Assembly: GCA_030704615.1 (NCBI GenBank)
Contig: CM060731.1
Coordinates: 83,928,756-83,992,755, forward strand
From: Takakia lepidozioides
Taxonomy: Eukaryota; Streptophyta; Takakiopsida; Takakiales; Takakiaceae
DNA: 64,000 nt
Reading direction: 5' to 3'
In this document: positions 10,501-21,221 of the stretch, in pieces
How the letters are laid out: each line of letters begins with the position of its first letter
Numbering within the stretch: position 1 is the stretch's first letter
Program-made: the position numbers and the translations under genes
The notes under the pieces: model-generated
The model's input: only the letters and a program-made list of their open reading frames with translations
Told to the model about the DNA's origin: nothing
Databases searched by the model: none

Positions 10501-10830
10501 TGGGATAGACCCTTGAGCACATCCATGATGTCCTCCCCCATGTCACAGACTGAAAACAGGTTCAGGGAAGTTTTCTTCCTAACTTCATTTTCATCGGACA
10601 ATTTTTTGGTAACAGACATGGCTTTGGACACTACACTCTCTAAGTCAGATTTATCCAGCAAGGTCAAGACTTGCGGGTCCAGATTCAGATCCTTGAGAAT
10701 CTCTTCTACTCTCTTCTGCCAGGGCTTAGCTTATTTGACAGTGCGGTCATGTTTCCAAGATATAGAGTCGATTAACTTAGGATATCTGGTGTTGGACATA
10801 TGCTGCAACTGAACCCACCATCTGACCTTG
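10501..10830 (-). pseudogene. MULE-like transposase N-terminal fragment, copy 2
   Basis: This duplicates 12030-12375, covering the acidic N-terminus with LLDKSDLESVVSKAM and LSDENEVRKKTSLNLF. It carries no catalytic residues. The left end is fused to the LINE fragment. The right end runs into the GA-rich foldback repeat. It gives independent support that this N-terminal sequence belongs to a repeated coding element. Confidence 0.45.
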
Positions 10831-10859
10831 AATTTATCTCGTCGGGAGCTTAAAAGAAA

Positions 10860-11005
10860 GCAGCACAGAAGAGAGGGAGAGAGAGGGAGAGAGAGAGACA
10901 GAGAGAGGGAGTGAGAGGGAGACATCAGGGGGCAACAAAGAAAAGAAAAGAAGGTGGGGGGTGACTGAGCAGCTGTTTTTTTTTTCTTTGTTGCCCCCTC
11001 TCTTG
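10860..11005. repeat. GA-rich foldback repeat, copy 2
   Basis: GGGAGA simple sequence, then CAACAAAGAAAAGAAAAG, then a single half of the core palindrome (GTGACTGAGCAGCTG), then TTTTCTTTGTTGCCCCCTCTC. The left and right arms are reverse complements. One half-site has been lost compared with the copy at 2400-2660. Confidence 0.55.
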
Positions 11006-11430
11006 GGTAAACAAAAGGGACAGATCCTACCTCTGTCAGGGGCTGACGTTGGTAGTAAGATTTACCTTCATATATAGAATTAATCCGGGTTTTCCAGATA
11101 TCCTCTAAAAATCCCTTCATACAAGCATCAGTCTGCTGTGTGTGATTTGCCCAAAAACTAGGCCTCAGAAAGGGCTGGGCTTTTGGCTCAGCCTCGAGAC
11201 TTTCAAAGTTGGTAAACAGAGGTACATGCACGATTCCCTTGATAGATTTGAAGAGAGCGTCTCTTTGGTCAGAGAACCCCGGACAGTGTATCAGAAAATG
11301 AATAATGTCTTCAGGTTGCCCACACAACGGGCAATTGCACTCTCCCTTTCCTCTCTGCTTCTGTTTGTTTATCAAAGGTAGGCTTCCTGCCCTGAGTTTA
11401 AATTTCAGTCTAGTGCCGAGATTGGATAGA
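11006..11430 (-). pseudogene. LINE C-terminal fragment, copy 2
   Basis: The minus strand encodes CNCPLCGQPEDIIHFLIHCP, then a segment rich in hydrophobic and acidic residues, ending with WKTRINSIYEGKSYYQ before frame loss at the foldback repeat. The zinc-like motif C-x2-C-x7-H-x4-C is intact. No RT core is present; the fragment is 5' truncated at a CTATCC junction near 11430, where MULE-like sequence begins. Confidence 0.55.
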
Positions 11431-12375
11431 ACAGTTCTGCAAGTCCCCAGTCTTCTGCATCCGCTTCACGAGGCTAACCCCACTGCCCTCCCCAACAGTA
11501 GACATTTTGAAAAGAAAAACTTTGATGGCACCTTGACTTGGGAATACATTGTCCTGGATGTAATCGTACTTGCTCACTCGTTTCAACTCCAAAATGTTGT
11601 CTATGTAGCCTCTGATACCAGAGCCCATTCTTAATGCATTGATCTGATGCCGAATGTTAGGTGAACTCAAGTGGAGAAATGATCCATGACTAGGTCCAAT
11701 GTTGCACCGTCAAGTTTAGTCCCCACAGAATCCCCTTCACTCAAAATATGGCTTTCCAAGAAGGACTTGCTTGCGCCAAGAGCAATTGCAGATGTTGTTG
11801 CGGATGGGTTTCTCCCGAACTCCTGTTTAATCAACCTCGATACTGTCTCAACACTCTCCCTGTAATCCCCCTTCGAGACATGATGGTTATGGAATCCGAA
11901 ATGCACACAAGCTCTTGTCATTGTTTTCAAACGGTGGACAACATAGTACATTCTTGCTCCGCAGAGCGCCAAGCAGGATGGCACAAGTTTGCAGAATTTG
12001 CAGACGAAAGTGTTTGCCGGTGGTGGGCCCTTGAGGTCATCCAAGATGTCCTCCCCCATGTCATAGACTGGAAACAAGTTCAGGGAAGTTTTTTGCCTAA
12101 CTTCATTTTCATCAGACAATCTCATGGCAACAGACATGGTTGGACACTACAACCTCTAAGTCAGATTTATCCAGCAGGGTGAAGACTTGCGGTTCCAGGT
12201 CCAGGTCCTTGAGAATCTCTTCTACTGTCTTCTGTCAGGACTTAGCGTGTTTGCCAGGGCGGTGGGCGGTCATGTTTCCAAGATATAGAGTCGATTAACT
12301 TAGGATATCTGGTGTTGGACATATGCTACAGTTGACCCCACCATCTGACCTTAAACTCATCTCGTCAGGAGCTTA
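11431..12375 (-). pseudogene. MULE-like transposase N-terminal half, copy 3
   Basis: Two adjoining minus-strand frames (12137-11667 and 11670-11431) encode an acidic N-terminus, a Cys/His region (CKFCKLVPSCLALCG and HFGFHNHHVSKGDYRE) that could bind zinc or DNA, and the segment YIDNILELKR with IQDNVFPSQG that matches the start of the 2811-3746 frame. It is cut at the LINE junction just before the catalytic core. The original protein was probably a plant MULE-family transposase; this copy cannot act. Confidence 0.5.
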
Positions 12376-12539
12376 AAAGAGAGGGAGTATAAAGAAATTG
12401 CCAAGTACCCGATATTGTTACTGGCAGTCATCCAAAATCTTCTTTGTTTGTCCAGTCATTAGGAAGGTTATGTCTCGAGACAGGTTTGAGGCCATCCTAG
12501 ACGATTTGTCTTTGGTGGTTGATCGGACGAGTCTCTCTA

Positions 12540-12745
12540 TGACAAGGTGGGGAAGGTGCGAGAGGGAGTGAGAGGGAGAGATCAGGAATAAATAAATAAA
12601 AGTGTGGGGGGGGGGGGGGGGGGGAGTGACTAAGCAGCTGTTGCTCAGCAGCTGCAGCTGCTCGGTCCCCCCCCCCCCCCCCCCCCCCCCACTTTTTTTT
12701 CTCTTTGTTGCCCCCTCTCTCCCTCTGTCTCCCTCTCTCCTGGGA
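12540..12745. repeat. GA-rich foldback repeat, copy 3
   Basis: Long G-run (12605-12625) and C-run (12667-12690) arms surround a multi-part palindrome of AGCAGCTG units, flanked by GAGAGGGAG and CTCCCTCTC arms. Same organisation as the copy at 2400-2660. Confidence 0.6.
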
Positions 12746-12777
12746 ACCGGCAGGTTGTTATCAGTGTTGATTTCCTA

Positions 12778-13345
12778 TTTTTTCATCCATACCGGATGAA
12801 GTTTTGACAAAGTTTCATCCATCCTCTATCGGTTTTTCATCCATACCGGATGAGCCACTAGGATGGACACTGAATTACCTTTAGGATGATTTTTTGGTTT
12901 TTTCATTCCTCTTTTATTGACTCTCATCCATACCGGATGAGTCACCAAGGAATGAAAAATTACCTCTATGAGGGTTGCCAACAACATCTTGTTTTTCATC
13001 CATACCGGATGAAAAACTACCAGGATAATAATTTTTCATTCATCTTTCATTGGCTCTTTTTCATCCATACCGGGTGGTCTGGTGAGGAATGATGAATTAC
13101 CTAGGTGGAGGTAAACCGCTGCCACGGATGATATTCCCTACTTTTCATCCTGACAAATGATTTGTTTATGGATGACGAGTACAAATGATTATGGCCTGGA
13201 ATTGATCTTAACTACCCCTAATTATGATTAATTACGGTGTGAAACCCTACCCAAAAACCTATTTTTAATTCTGCTACGGATGAAATCCGACAAGGTAGAA
13301 GGATGTTTTTACTATTTTTCATCCTTCACGGATGAAAAATCGGGC
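12778..13345. repeat. Cluster of CATCC..GGATG short palindromes
   Basis: At least five near-identical units contain TTCATCCATACCGGATGA (about 12780, 12835, 12925, 12993 and 13058). A divergent one lies at 13315 (TTTTTCATCC..GGATGAAAAA) and partial ones at 13140 and 13278. Spacing is irregular (about 55-90 bp). No ORF accounts for them. Related, weaker palindromes occur in both copies of repeat X. Confidence 0.7.
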
Positions 13346-14928
13346 CAAAAAAACCCTATGCTGTCTCTCCCGCTGTCAGAAGCACGAGATGTGCTTCTGA
13401 GCTCGCGGGGAGAGTGTTATGGCAGACGTGCTTTGATGACCGCCCCGTTTGTGGTGTCGTACCCGTGTTGGGCGAGCGCCTGGGGATGCGCAAAGGCGGC
13501 GTCTTGTCTCTCTAGCAGCGGGAAACGCTGCTGTGAATGCAGTGGCATCTTCCCTCCTCTGGGTTTTAATTTTAGCAGTGGCATTTGTGCTGGGAATTCT
13601 CTCTCCCTCCCTTCTATTGCCTTGAGAGTTTGTCTGCTTTGCTTCATTGCTCATGTGCTTTGTGGAGGTGACTTACTGCGGGTGGTGATGGCACATAACC
13701 CTCTTCCCCAATCGCTTAAGGTGCCTTTGGAGTTTAGGGATCCTTGTGTTCTTATCTTCTTCTCTTGCTTTTGAGATTCTTAGTTGACATCGATGACAAG
13801 TGTGAGGGTCTGTGATTCACCTGGGGTTCCACAATCCTCACTAATCCGTTGATTTTTGTGGGGGCTTGTGATGGGACCAGGTGAGGATCCTCACTTACTT
13901 TGAAATTTCTTGAGCATGCAATTGGGGATATGGGCTGAGGAGACCTGTAAGTTATGGCGCCTTGAAGTGGCTGCTGCCTGCAGCCCCGAATTCAACCCGA
14001 CTGCTCCTGGTTTGGCATGCTACAGCCTATGTTTTGGCTTTTGTTGTTCTGTCATCGATGGGGCAGCTCGACCTGTCTGGCCTGTCTCCTGAGGCCTGCA
14101 TACAGACCATATCCTATCTTTTGATCCTTGACAGCAGGGCCTGTGGATTAATGAGCTAGGTTGTAATTTCTTTGGGCCATAGAGGATCTGGTTTTATGGG
14201 GGCTGCCTCGGCGGGTTTGGGACTCTATGGATGTGGTGGCCTTGAATGTTATGGCGGCAGCCTGATAAGGCACCGACCTGCTCCTTTTTGGGCCTGTTTC
14301 TGGTGTGTAATGGACCATAGTGAGGTGTTCTTTGCAAGCTTTAGCATGGACCTCTTGAAGGATGACGATGGTAAGCTGTAATGGAATCCTACCTATAGTT
14401 TTGGCCCTGTCATGACACCAGGTCTATGACCTGCAATCTGAGTTTTTTATATGCCAAAGAGGCTGGATCTCGGTTGTTCAAGTTGCTTGTGTGTACAAGT
14501 CTGCAATTTGACAGGCTGAATTCACATTCCCTTGACACCTTGTATGATTACATGTCTCGGGGTGAGTACAAATGGTATGAAATCTATTTCATCATGCCCA
14601 AGTAGGATTGCTTGGAGGCATGTTTTGATTCTGAAAAATTGCAGGCTGGTCCTTATGCCTTGGCTGATGCATGACCTGCTGTAATTAAAGGCTGATAAGG
14701 TAAGATGCTGCAACCTGTGTGTCATGTCCAAGATGTATGTTTGAAAACGTGTCTTGAAATGGTAATAGGGCAGGCTGGACCATGGTACCTTGCCCTTTGC
14801 ATGACCTCAACACTTTGTGCTCCTTCAATACATGACCTGCTGGTAAGGTATGTGAGCAGCCTGAACCAAAATGCCTTGCAGCTTGCATATAGGTAGCAAT
14901 ATCTTATCTTGTCCCACACAAGAACAAA
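13346..14928. other. No recognised gene
   Basis: The longest plus-strand frame, 13280-13774, is Cys/Ser/Leu-rich and matches no family known to me. From about 14930 the sequence becomes an inverted, diverged partner of repeat X next to the pLTR-like block. It is possible that part of 13.9-14.9 kb is a more diverged inverted X copy, but this could not be confirmed by eye. Confidence 0.4.
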
Positions 14929-15100
14929 CACCGCCCTCCCACCCTGTTTTGTCTTGGATGATTGGGTGGTGTCATTTGGGATGATTTGACAAGAATGGAA
15001 GTGTGAGATAGTGCCCTGTCTAGGGCTGTTTATGTCTTTAATTGACAATGACCCTTATGGGTCTTCTCCATGTCTTGACATGACGTGAATATCTTCCCAC
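14929..15100 (+). repeat. Inverted diverged copy of the pLTR-like block
   Basis: 15008-15096 is the reverse complement of 15191-15283 with scattered mismatches, including the CATGTCTTGACATG hairpin and the GACAATGACC core. 14931-14950 (GCCCTCCCACCCTGTTTT) extends the match into the X side. The two arms flank about 95 bp of CT/GA-rich sequence. Confidence 0.6.
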
Positions 15101-15184
15101 TCTCTCCCTCTCTCTTTTTAACTTTTTCTAGGTCCCCCTCTCTCCCTCTGTGGTTTGTTATTTTTTGTGAGCAGCAAAGAGAGG

Positions 15185-15297
15185 AGAGAGAGAGAAGATA
15201 TACATGTCATGTCAAGACATGGACAAGACCACTAAGGTCATTGTCATTGAAAGACAAAGCAACCCTTTACAGGGCATCATCTAACAACCCCTTTTAA
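15185..15297 (-). repeat. pLTR-like block, downstream copy of element B
   Basis: This is a direct repeat, almost identical over about 110 bp, of 21310-21428, so the element between them is bounded by direct terminal repeats. It joins repeat X at 15298. Confidence 0.65.
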
Positions 15298-17112
15298 CAA
15301 CTCATTTGAACATCTTATAACTTTTCAGGATATCTGAAAAAACAGGGTGGGAGGGCAGGATTCCTGGTCATTCATATCCTGAAAGCCCCATAAGTTGACA
15401 TAAATCTTTCATTTTTTGTTGTTGACACGGGTCAAGCCTTACATAATCTAGTTCTTGAGCCATTCATCTTCCTAAAACAACATCCTGTGTAGGTGTGAAA
15501 CTGATCTGTCAGTGCCAAGACACATGCAAGATTCATAAAGTAGAAGCGTGGCTGAGTTTTTTCAGGCATATGTAAGCCTGGATAGTTATTCCAGGACTTC
15601 AAGATCAAAACTCTGCCATAGTATAAGGTAGGAAGCGCACAACATCTACCAGCAAGCAGTTCTTGAAAACCAAAATACTGATGGGGCCAGGTCTGAAGGT
15701 GCTTCAGTGCCAAGTCATAAGCCATATTTCTAACAAAACAAAACAAAGGGCTGAGTACCCTCAAGTAGATATGGGCCTGGAGTGGTATTCCAGGGCCTCA
15801 TAACAAGCTCTGCTAGTTAAAGAAATGAACTCAGAAACCATTGTCCCCTATCATGCAATGAAATAGTGGTGATATAAGAGCCTTGAAGAATGTTTGTTAT
15901 CACAAGGTCTATCTTCTGATCCATCAGAGCCAAGCCATGGTGTTTCATTTCAGAGCTTAGTTTCCATGCTGCCAGAGCTATAGCCGCAGCCATGTACTTT
16001 TGTTGAAAACAGCCAGAGCCTTCAATAGAGACTTTGTTTTCTATGAAGTCCCTTGTGTGTCTTAACTCCAAAACATATAGAAGTGGTTATCAAGAACCAA
16101 AAACAGGGATAAGGAGTAAGAAGGTGATCCTCATTAGAGCAGACTTGAAGCCGATTTGAGGCAGCAAGATGGCAGATTTGAAACAACAGTTGGTATCAGC
16201 AGCTTCAGGCGGTAGCAGCAATCCCTTATGCATGAATCAGACTCTGCAAGCTTCAATAATTCAAGACAAGTGAAGACCCTCACCTGTGCCCGTCCCAAAA
16301 ACCACCACATAGAGATGTGTGTTGGTGAGGATGCATCAGGTGAGTGGCAGGTTTTCACAGTTGCTATCCATGTCAGTGTTGAATTCTAAAGCATGTACAA
16401 ATCGTAATCCAAGCAAGGGTACACTCAAAAAAAACCTTGAGTGTTTGTGGTATGCCCTGCACCATGGCGTCCAGTAGATGTCTCCAGAACGTAATCAAAG
16501 TAGAAGTGTTCACAGATAGAGAGTAGCTCATACAGAATGAGAGCAACATGTAATCTGTGGCTAAGTAGGGGTGGAGTACTTCCCAACGAGGAGTAAGAGC
16601 GCCGCTGCGAATTTAACAGAATCATAAATTTCTGAGCAGAGCGATCACTGCATTGTCGACTGCCAGAGATGAATCTGTCTATCTGCCAATGCGCATCCCA
16701 AAAGCCAGCCATCACGAGTACCATGTAGCCGCAAGGGAGCAGGTTTACACGGCGCATCATCAAGGATCATAGAAGCACGAGTTCTGTGCTGTGAAATATA
16801 TCGGCCCGTTTAGGGCACAACTTCCCGATTTCTCATCCAGAGTGGATGAAAAATCACATTTTAAAGATATGCACTTTGTTAATGGATGATATCCCATGAA
16901 AAGGTATCTTAGGGTTACGGTATAGGCTTAGGTTTAGTAACTGCCATCATTTATGATGGTACAAATTACTACCTCTTGGATTTTTAGAATAGGTCACCAT
17001 TATTCATGTATTTCATCCAGTTTAGATGAAAGAAGCAAATAGTATGTATCAAGGCCAAATAAAATCCAAAAAGTTATAGAGGGAGAGGGAGAGAGGGAGA
17101 GAGAGGGACCCA
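15298..17112 (-). repeat. Repeat block X, copy B
   Basis: Homologous to 826-2451 and longer through indels. Several stretches are nearly identical, for example around 16262-16345 versus 1500-1585. It ends at the same GGGAGA microsatellite. Downstream (minus sense) of the RT ORF2 and upstream of a pLTR-like block. Confidence 0.6.
16425..16760 (-). CDS. Small ORF in repeat X, second copy
   Basis: Begins with MMRRVNLLPCGYMVLV, matching the ORF at 1638-2000 for about 45 residues, then diverges by frameshift. Unknown function. Coding status uncertain for the same reason. Confidence 0.2.
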   Translation of the reverse strand: MMRRVNLLPCGYMVLVMAGFWDAHWQIDRFISGSRQCSDRSAQKFMILLNSQRRSYSSLGSTPPLLSHRLHVALILYELLSICEHFYFDYVLETSTGRHGAGHTTNTQGFF

Positions 17113-17134
17113 CCAGCCAATCCCCTGGCATGGC

Positions 17135-17210
17135 AAAACCTTACGGAATGAGTGTGGTATGCACTCACCCCGTAAGGGAGTGCATACCAAACCTCTTCTC
17201 ATAAGGTTTT
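17135..17210. other. Nested hairpin downstream of the RT ORF
   Basis: The inner stem of 12 bp pairs TGGTATGCACTC (17155-17166) with its complement at 17178-17189 across an 11-nt loop. An outer stem pairs AAAACCTTA (17135-17143) with the reverse complement ending at 17210. It lies between the end of RT-coding sequence and block X, so it may be part of the 3' UTR of the element. Confidence 0.5.
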
Positions 17211-17370
17211 CCCTCTTCCATGTAGTTCTATCATCGGATTATATTATCCAAGGGAGTAGAATCCTACATCCTCATTTCCTCGGCTCATGAATGAAACATT
17301 AGTATAAAAATGTGGCATAGCAAAACTAGTACAGTATTACTAGCAAAGAACTTAGAGTTCAATGGTATAC

Positions 17371-19581
17371 TTAGCTCTGGATAGGTTTTTGGAAAATACC
17401 TTTCAGTTTCTCAATAAGCTCATGTACAGGGAAGAACATGCCAGGGAATGAGCCTCGTTCAAGGAACCTTGTCAAGATACGAGCAAGTTTCCTGGTCTTG
17501 AAACCATTCCTCCCAAGAGTGTTAATCAGAATGCTATATTCCTTCCAAGCCAAAACAACATTGCTGGAAATGTATAGAATAGGCAATGCTTGTGAAATCA
17601 CAATGTTGTAGGATTGATTCACAGGCCTATTGGATAAGAACTGGATATATTGAGTGTAAGAGAAAGGAAGTAGTCTTCTCTCTTGTCATATTTCTGGAAA
17701 TAGAACTCGCCTGTGTCACTGTTTGAGACTGTAATCTGGATATTCATGAAACAAGCTTCCAACCCCACGTATTGGGAATCGGTTTTGGTACGTAGTAGCT
17801 CAGGTTTGATCTCCACTACATTGACTGGGTAGATCCACCAAGGGTTGTTGCTGCTTCTGTCTGCCCTTGGGTCCAGGAAAAAAATTGCATCACCCACATT
17901 CATATATCATCAATGTATCTGAAGGCAGATTTAAACAAAGGCATGAGCTGGAATTGTCCCAAAGCTGCAAGCCTTAAGATGAATTTGATCTCGTAAGAAA
18001 GGAAGTACATGTTGCACCATAATGGTGAGCATGAAAAACCCATAGGTATTCCAGAAATCTGCTGCCACACACGGTCCCCTAAGGCAATAAAATAGTGTGA
18101 CATAAGCCATTTGTGGAGCATAAGTAACTAGGCTTTAGAAAGCTCAATCCAAGTACCTGATTTCGGGGAGGACGTGCCCCACCTACTTTTCCGGAAGGTA
18201 CCGTTTTTGGCTGGAATCCATAGAGTATGACGTGCCCGGGGGTGAGACCTATGGTGTTGCTGGAATGCAATCTTCACCACGTATTCAATGGCGTCCCCTA
18301 AGTTATCCTGACCTGTCTGTTCTCATAGCATTGTGTAATGTCAGCCACAAAGATGTTATGGACTTTTGCAGGCAGGTTTAGTGTAAAGTCAGTGATGGAA
18401 TCAATAATCCAATACATAGCAGTAGATACTTTGAAAAATTGCTCATAAGTATCCAGCCTTGTTTTGGTCCATTCTTTTACCAATGGTAGAAGATCCATGG
18501 TAGCTCTTGTAAGGAGGCTAGCTAGTTCACTGAAAACACATTTGTGGGCATTGGTAATCCATCTGTATTTTTTCTTATGTAGCTTGTAGATTCCCATAAT
18601 GTAAGGTAGTCTACAGGAGGGAACAGGTATCTCCGGAATCAAACTCTGTATTTCCACGGAAATGTTTCCTAGAACAAGGTCAGGTGGCAGCCATACCTCA
18701 TCTTGCTTGCATGGTGTAAAGTCTTTACCCATCAATCTGTGGAATGCTTGGATTCTTACGTGCTTCACACACATAAAACATACATTGTTGTTAGCCTTGT
18801 CAAGACCAGAGAAATACAGGTGATTGAGAAGCCATGAAAGTTCGTCTTTTGCCTCTTTTACAGTAAGAGGATTGCGCTCATGGTGAGTGAAGTCATACCT
18901 TCTTCTGCCGGCTTTTTGTTTCAGTCTATCCCAACATGTGTTTTTTACCCATTGGTTGCAGGTTGCAGCCCAAGATTCACATGGGTCTACATGCAAAATT
19001 TCACAGGTTCTGTGGAAAGCCAAAGACACTTGTTCAACAACGTCTTTTAGTAAAGTACGTTTGAGAGGGATGTGATTCATACCTAGGCTGAATATTTCTT
19101 TCAGCCTTGCGTGTTTAATAATATTCAGGTCCATGGTACGTACGTGTTGCATAGGTGTAGAACCAGATAGATGGAATTCTGATTTTGTATCCACATCCCG
19201 AAAATCATGAAACCTCTTGGCACTGTCACATAGACAATCTAGTGAGTGAATCAAGTCTTGCATAAAGCAAAAATCACGGAAAACAACAGCAGGCTGATAG
19301 TATTCAGAACTGCTTTGTTTATGATATGTCCATCCAAAAACTATCTCATCGATGAGAATAGCTAAGTCATTTTGCCCAAATTCCAGAAAGGCTTCTTTTA
19401 TCAGGTTCTTAGGGTGTATCCACTCCATACCACGGTTTGGGTATAACATATGAATGAATCCCAAGGGAGCAGGTTTTGCTGCCTGTTTTATGAATTTCCT
19501 GCCATGGGCATGAGTTTCAATTTGTCTGCAACCATCCTCAAAGACATATAACGCATCTGCACATACAGAGTAGAGGAACAT
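17371..19581 (-). pseudogene. Penelope-like reverse transcriptase ORF2, broken
   Basis: 19581-18298 gives about 427 residues: an N-terminal helical region, a basic patch (KQKAGRRRYDF), and a fingers region with LPYIMGIYKLHKKKYRWIT followed by AHKCVFSELASLLTRATM and a HNIFVADITQCYE motif that carries the first catalytic Asp. After a stop the frame resumes at 18121-17900 with QQISGIPMGFSCSPLWCNMY and FRYIDDI (catalytic DD). 17903-17619 and 17622-17371 give the palm/thumb end (FYFQKYDKRED, then LARILTRFLERG). IPMG-SP and YIDD with KYDKR are typical of Penelope-like RTs. No GIY-YIG endonuclease was seen on either side. At least three frame breaks make it inactive. Confidence 0.6.
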
Positions 19582-19598
19582 ACCAAAAAATGAGATTT

Positions 19599-21221
19599 TT
19601 ACAGATCATTCCATGATCCAAAGTCTCGTTTGTGTATTGGGGAGAACTCGTCAGTGATACGACGAGTCTTGTATGACTCCTGGCTGGCGATGTTGATGGT
19701 GGTACTGGAATTAGCACCCGAACCCCCAGTTGAGGACCGATTCGTTGCTCTTGAATTCTCAGAGGTGTTGGTAGAGTACTGTCCCCTGCCAGAGCGTCCT
19801 CCTCTTTGGTAGAGACCTCTTCCACGGCCAGGGGTACCTCTTCCCCGAGTAGTACTGTTCTTGCCTTGTTGAGGAGGCATCTGCCCCTCCATACGTTGCC
19901 GTTTGTAGCTATTGAATTGTGGCCTGGGAAGGCTGTCTGAAAAAGACCCAGGTTTCACGAGTTTCTCAATGTATCTGGCCCCCTTGGATTCTCCTAACTT
20001 CGCAAGCAGCTTGGCTTGTGGGTCATTTGAGAATTCACAGGCTGCTTCCGTTATGAACCCTCGGGTCATCTGGAAGGTAATTTGTGCTAGTACAGCAGAT
20101 CTGGCAGCCCGCATGATCCATACCAGAAAATTGTAATTCTTGGTTTGCACCGAAGGATAGGCATCATCAGGGAAGAACACAATCAGATTGTTCAGCATAT
20201 ACCAAACCATATGGTCAAACCAAGCAACACTCCCAATGCGAGAAGAGGGTGCCCCTCCTTGTCCACAGTTGCATCTTATGTAGGGACGATGCCAATTGAA
20301 GAGTTGACTCTTATGGTTCTTGGATCTGGCTGAGCCAGTCGGCAAATCATTTTTGGTCCTCAAGGTAAGGTTCTCACCTTTGTCACAGAGCTTGTAGTAG
20401 AAGGTCCTTAGTGGCCACGCCACGGCAATAGGTTCCTTTTTTATTCTCTGAAGACCCTCCTTAGCATCCTGTGCACATCTACTGTGTTCAGCAGGAATTA
20501 TGTTGCCCCATTTGACCCACATTTCAATGGAAATGGGTGCCAATAGGTTGATATTAGCATGTGGATGCCACATCATATGATCGTTATTGGCAACCTCTAA
20601 TTCAACTGCACGGGGAGGCAACCAAGGGACAAATTGCAGATTTCCAGGAGTGGCACCTGCTGCTCTTTCTTGCTCCACTTGTGAGAGTTCTGCTTGTTCA
20701 CAGAATTCTCTCACTGCCTCTTTTTCTTCATCCGGTAAAATCATGTGCCCAAGGATTGGGTGATTACTTACAGAAGGGATGAAGTCTTTTTCAGAGGTGT
20801 TTGCAGATTTCTGCGTGGAGACAGTCTGGTCATCTTCCGGGTTCGCCATTCTAAGAGCTGCCTCAATGGCTGATCCCTTCTTTTCCCATTGTATCAGCTC
20901 CTCGGCATCATCTTCCAGTACCTCAATCATTTTAGTATTGAATTCCTGGAGCTTCTCCAGGTACCTACCTTTCTTATTTGCCATGATGCCAAGTGCAACC
21001 CAATTTTCCAAAACCAAGGTCTCAAGTAGTAATACGGGATTTTCATCACCTGAATTTTCCAAGGCCTCAGTGTCCGTCTTTTGCAATGTAGCATGGAAGT
21101 CACTTGGTGTGACTTGTGCGAGGGTTGCTTGTACAGCAGGAATTGGAGGAGGTAGAGGGGACTGATACCCTAGAGCTACGAGGTCCTCATTCCATCTAGG
21201 GTCTCCTTTGCTGACCTTCTG
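19599..21221 (-). CDS. ORF1 of Penelope-like element, RGG-rich putative nucleocapsid
   Basis: About 495 residues from the nominal non-ATG start at 21086; the frame is open and conserved with copy A back to about 21221. The protein has an acidic N-terminal third, a conserved middle with Trp/His/Cys residues (RCNCGQGGAPSS, MWHPHANINLL), and a C-terminal RGG-type tail (RGRGTPGRGRGLYQRGGRSG) that would bind RNA. It ends 17 nt before the RT ORF begins, in a different frame, an arrangement like two-ORF retroelements. It is intact, unlike ORF2. Function as an RNA-packaging partner of the RT is inferred. No enzyme motif is visible. Confidence 0.5.
   Translation of the reverse strand, partial: QKVSKGDPRWNEDLVALGYQSPLPPPIPAVQATLAQVTPSDFHATLQKTDTEALENSGDENPVLLLETLVLENWVALGIMANKKGRYLEKLQEFNTKMIEVLEDDAEELIQWEKKGSAIEAALRMANPEDDQTVSTQKSANTSEKDFIPSVSNHPILGHMILPDEEKEAVREFCEQAELSQVEQERAAGATPGNLQFVPWLPPRAVELEVANNDHMMWHPHANINLLAPISIEMWVKWGNIIPAEHSRCAQDAKEGLQRIKKEPIAVAWPLRTFYYKLCDKGENLTLRTKNDLPTGSARSKNHKSQLFNWHRPYIRCNCGQGGAPSSRIGSVAWFDHMVWYMLNNLIVFFPDDAYPSVQTKNYNFLVWIMRAARSAVLAQITFQMTRGFITEAACEFSNDPQAKLLAKLGESKGARYIEKLVKPGSFSDSLPRPQFNSYKRQRMEGQMPPQQGKNSTTRGRGTPGRGRGLYQRGGRSGRGQYSTNTSENSRATNRSSTGGSGANSSTTINIASQESYKTRRITDEFSPIHKRDFGSWNDL

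Noticed and set aside
12600-12700. CRISPR or regulated terminator hairpins
   Set aside because: Eukaryotic simple-sequence foldback; no regular spacers or adjacent cas genes.
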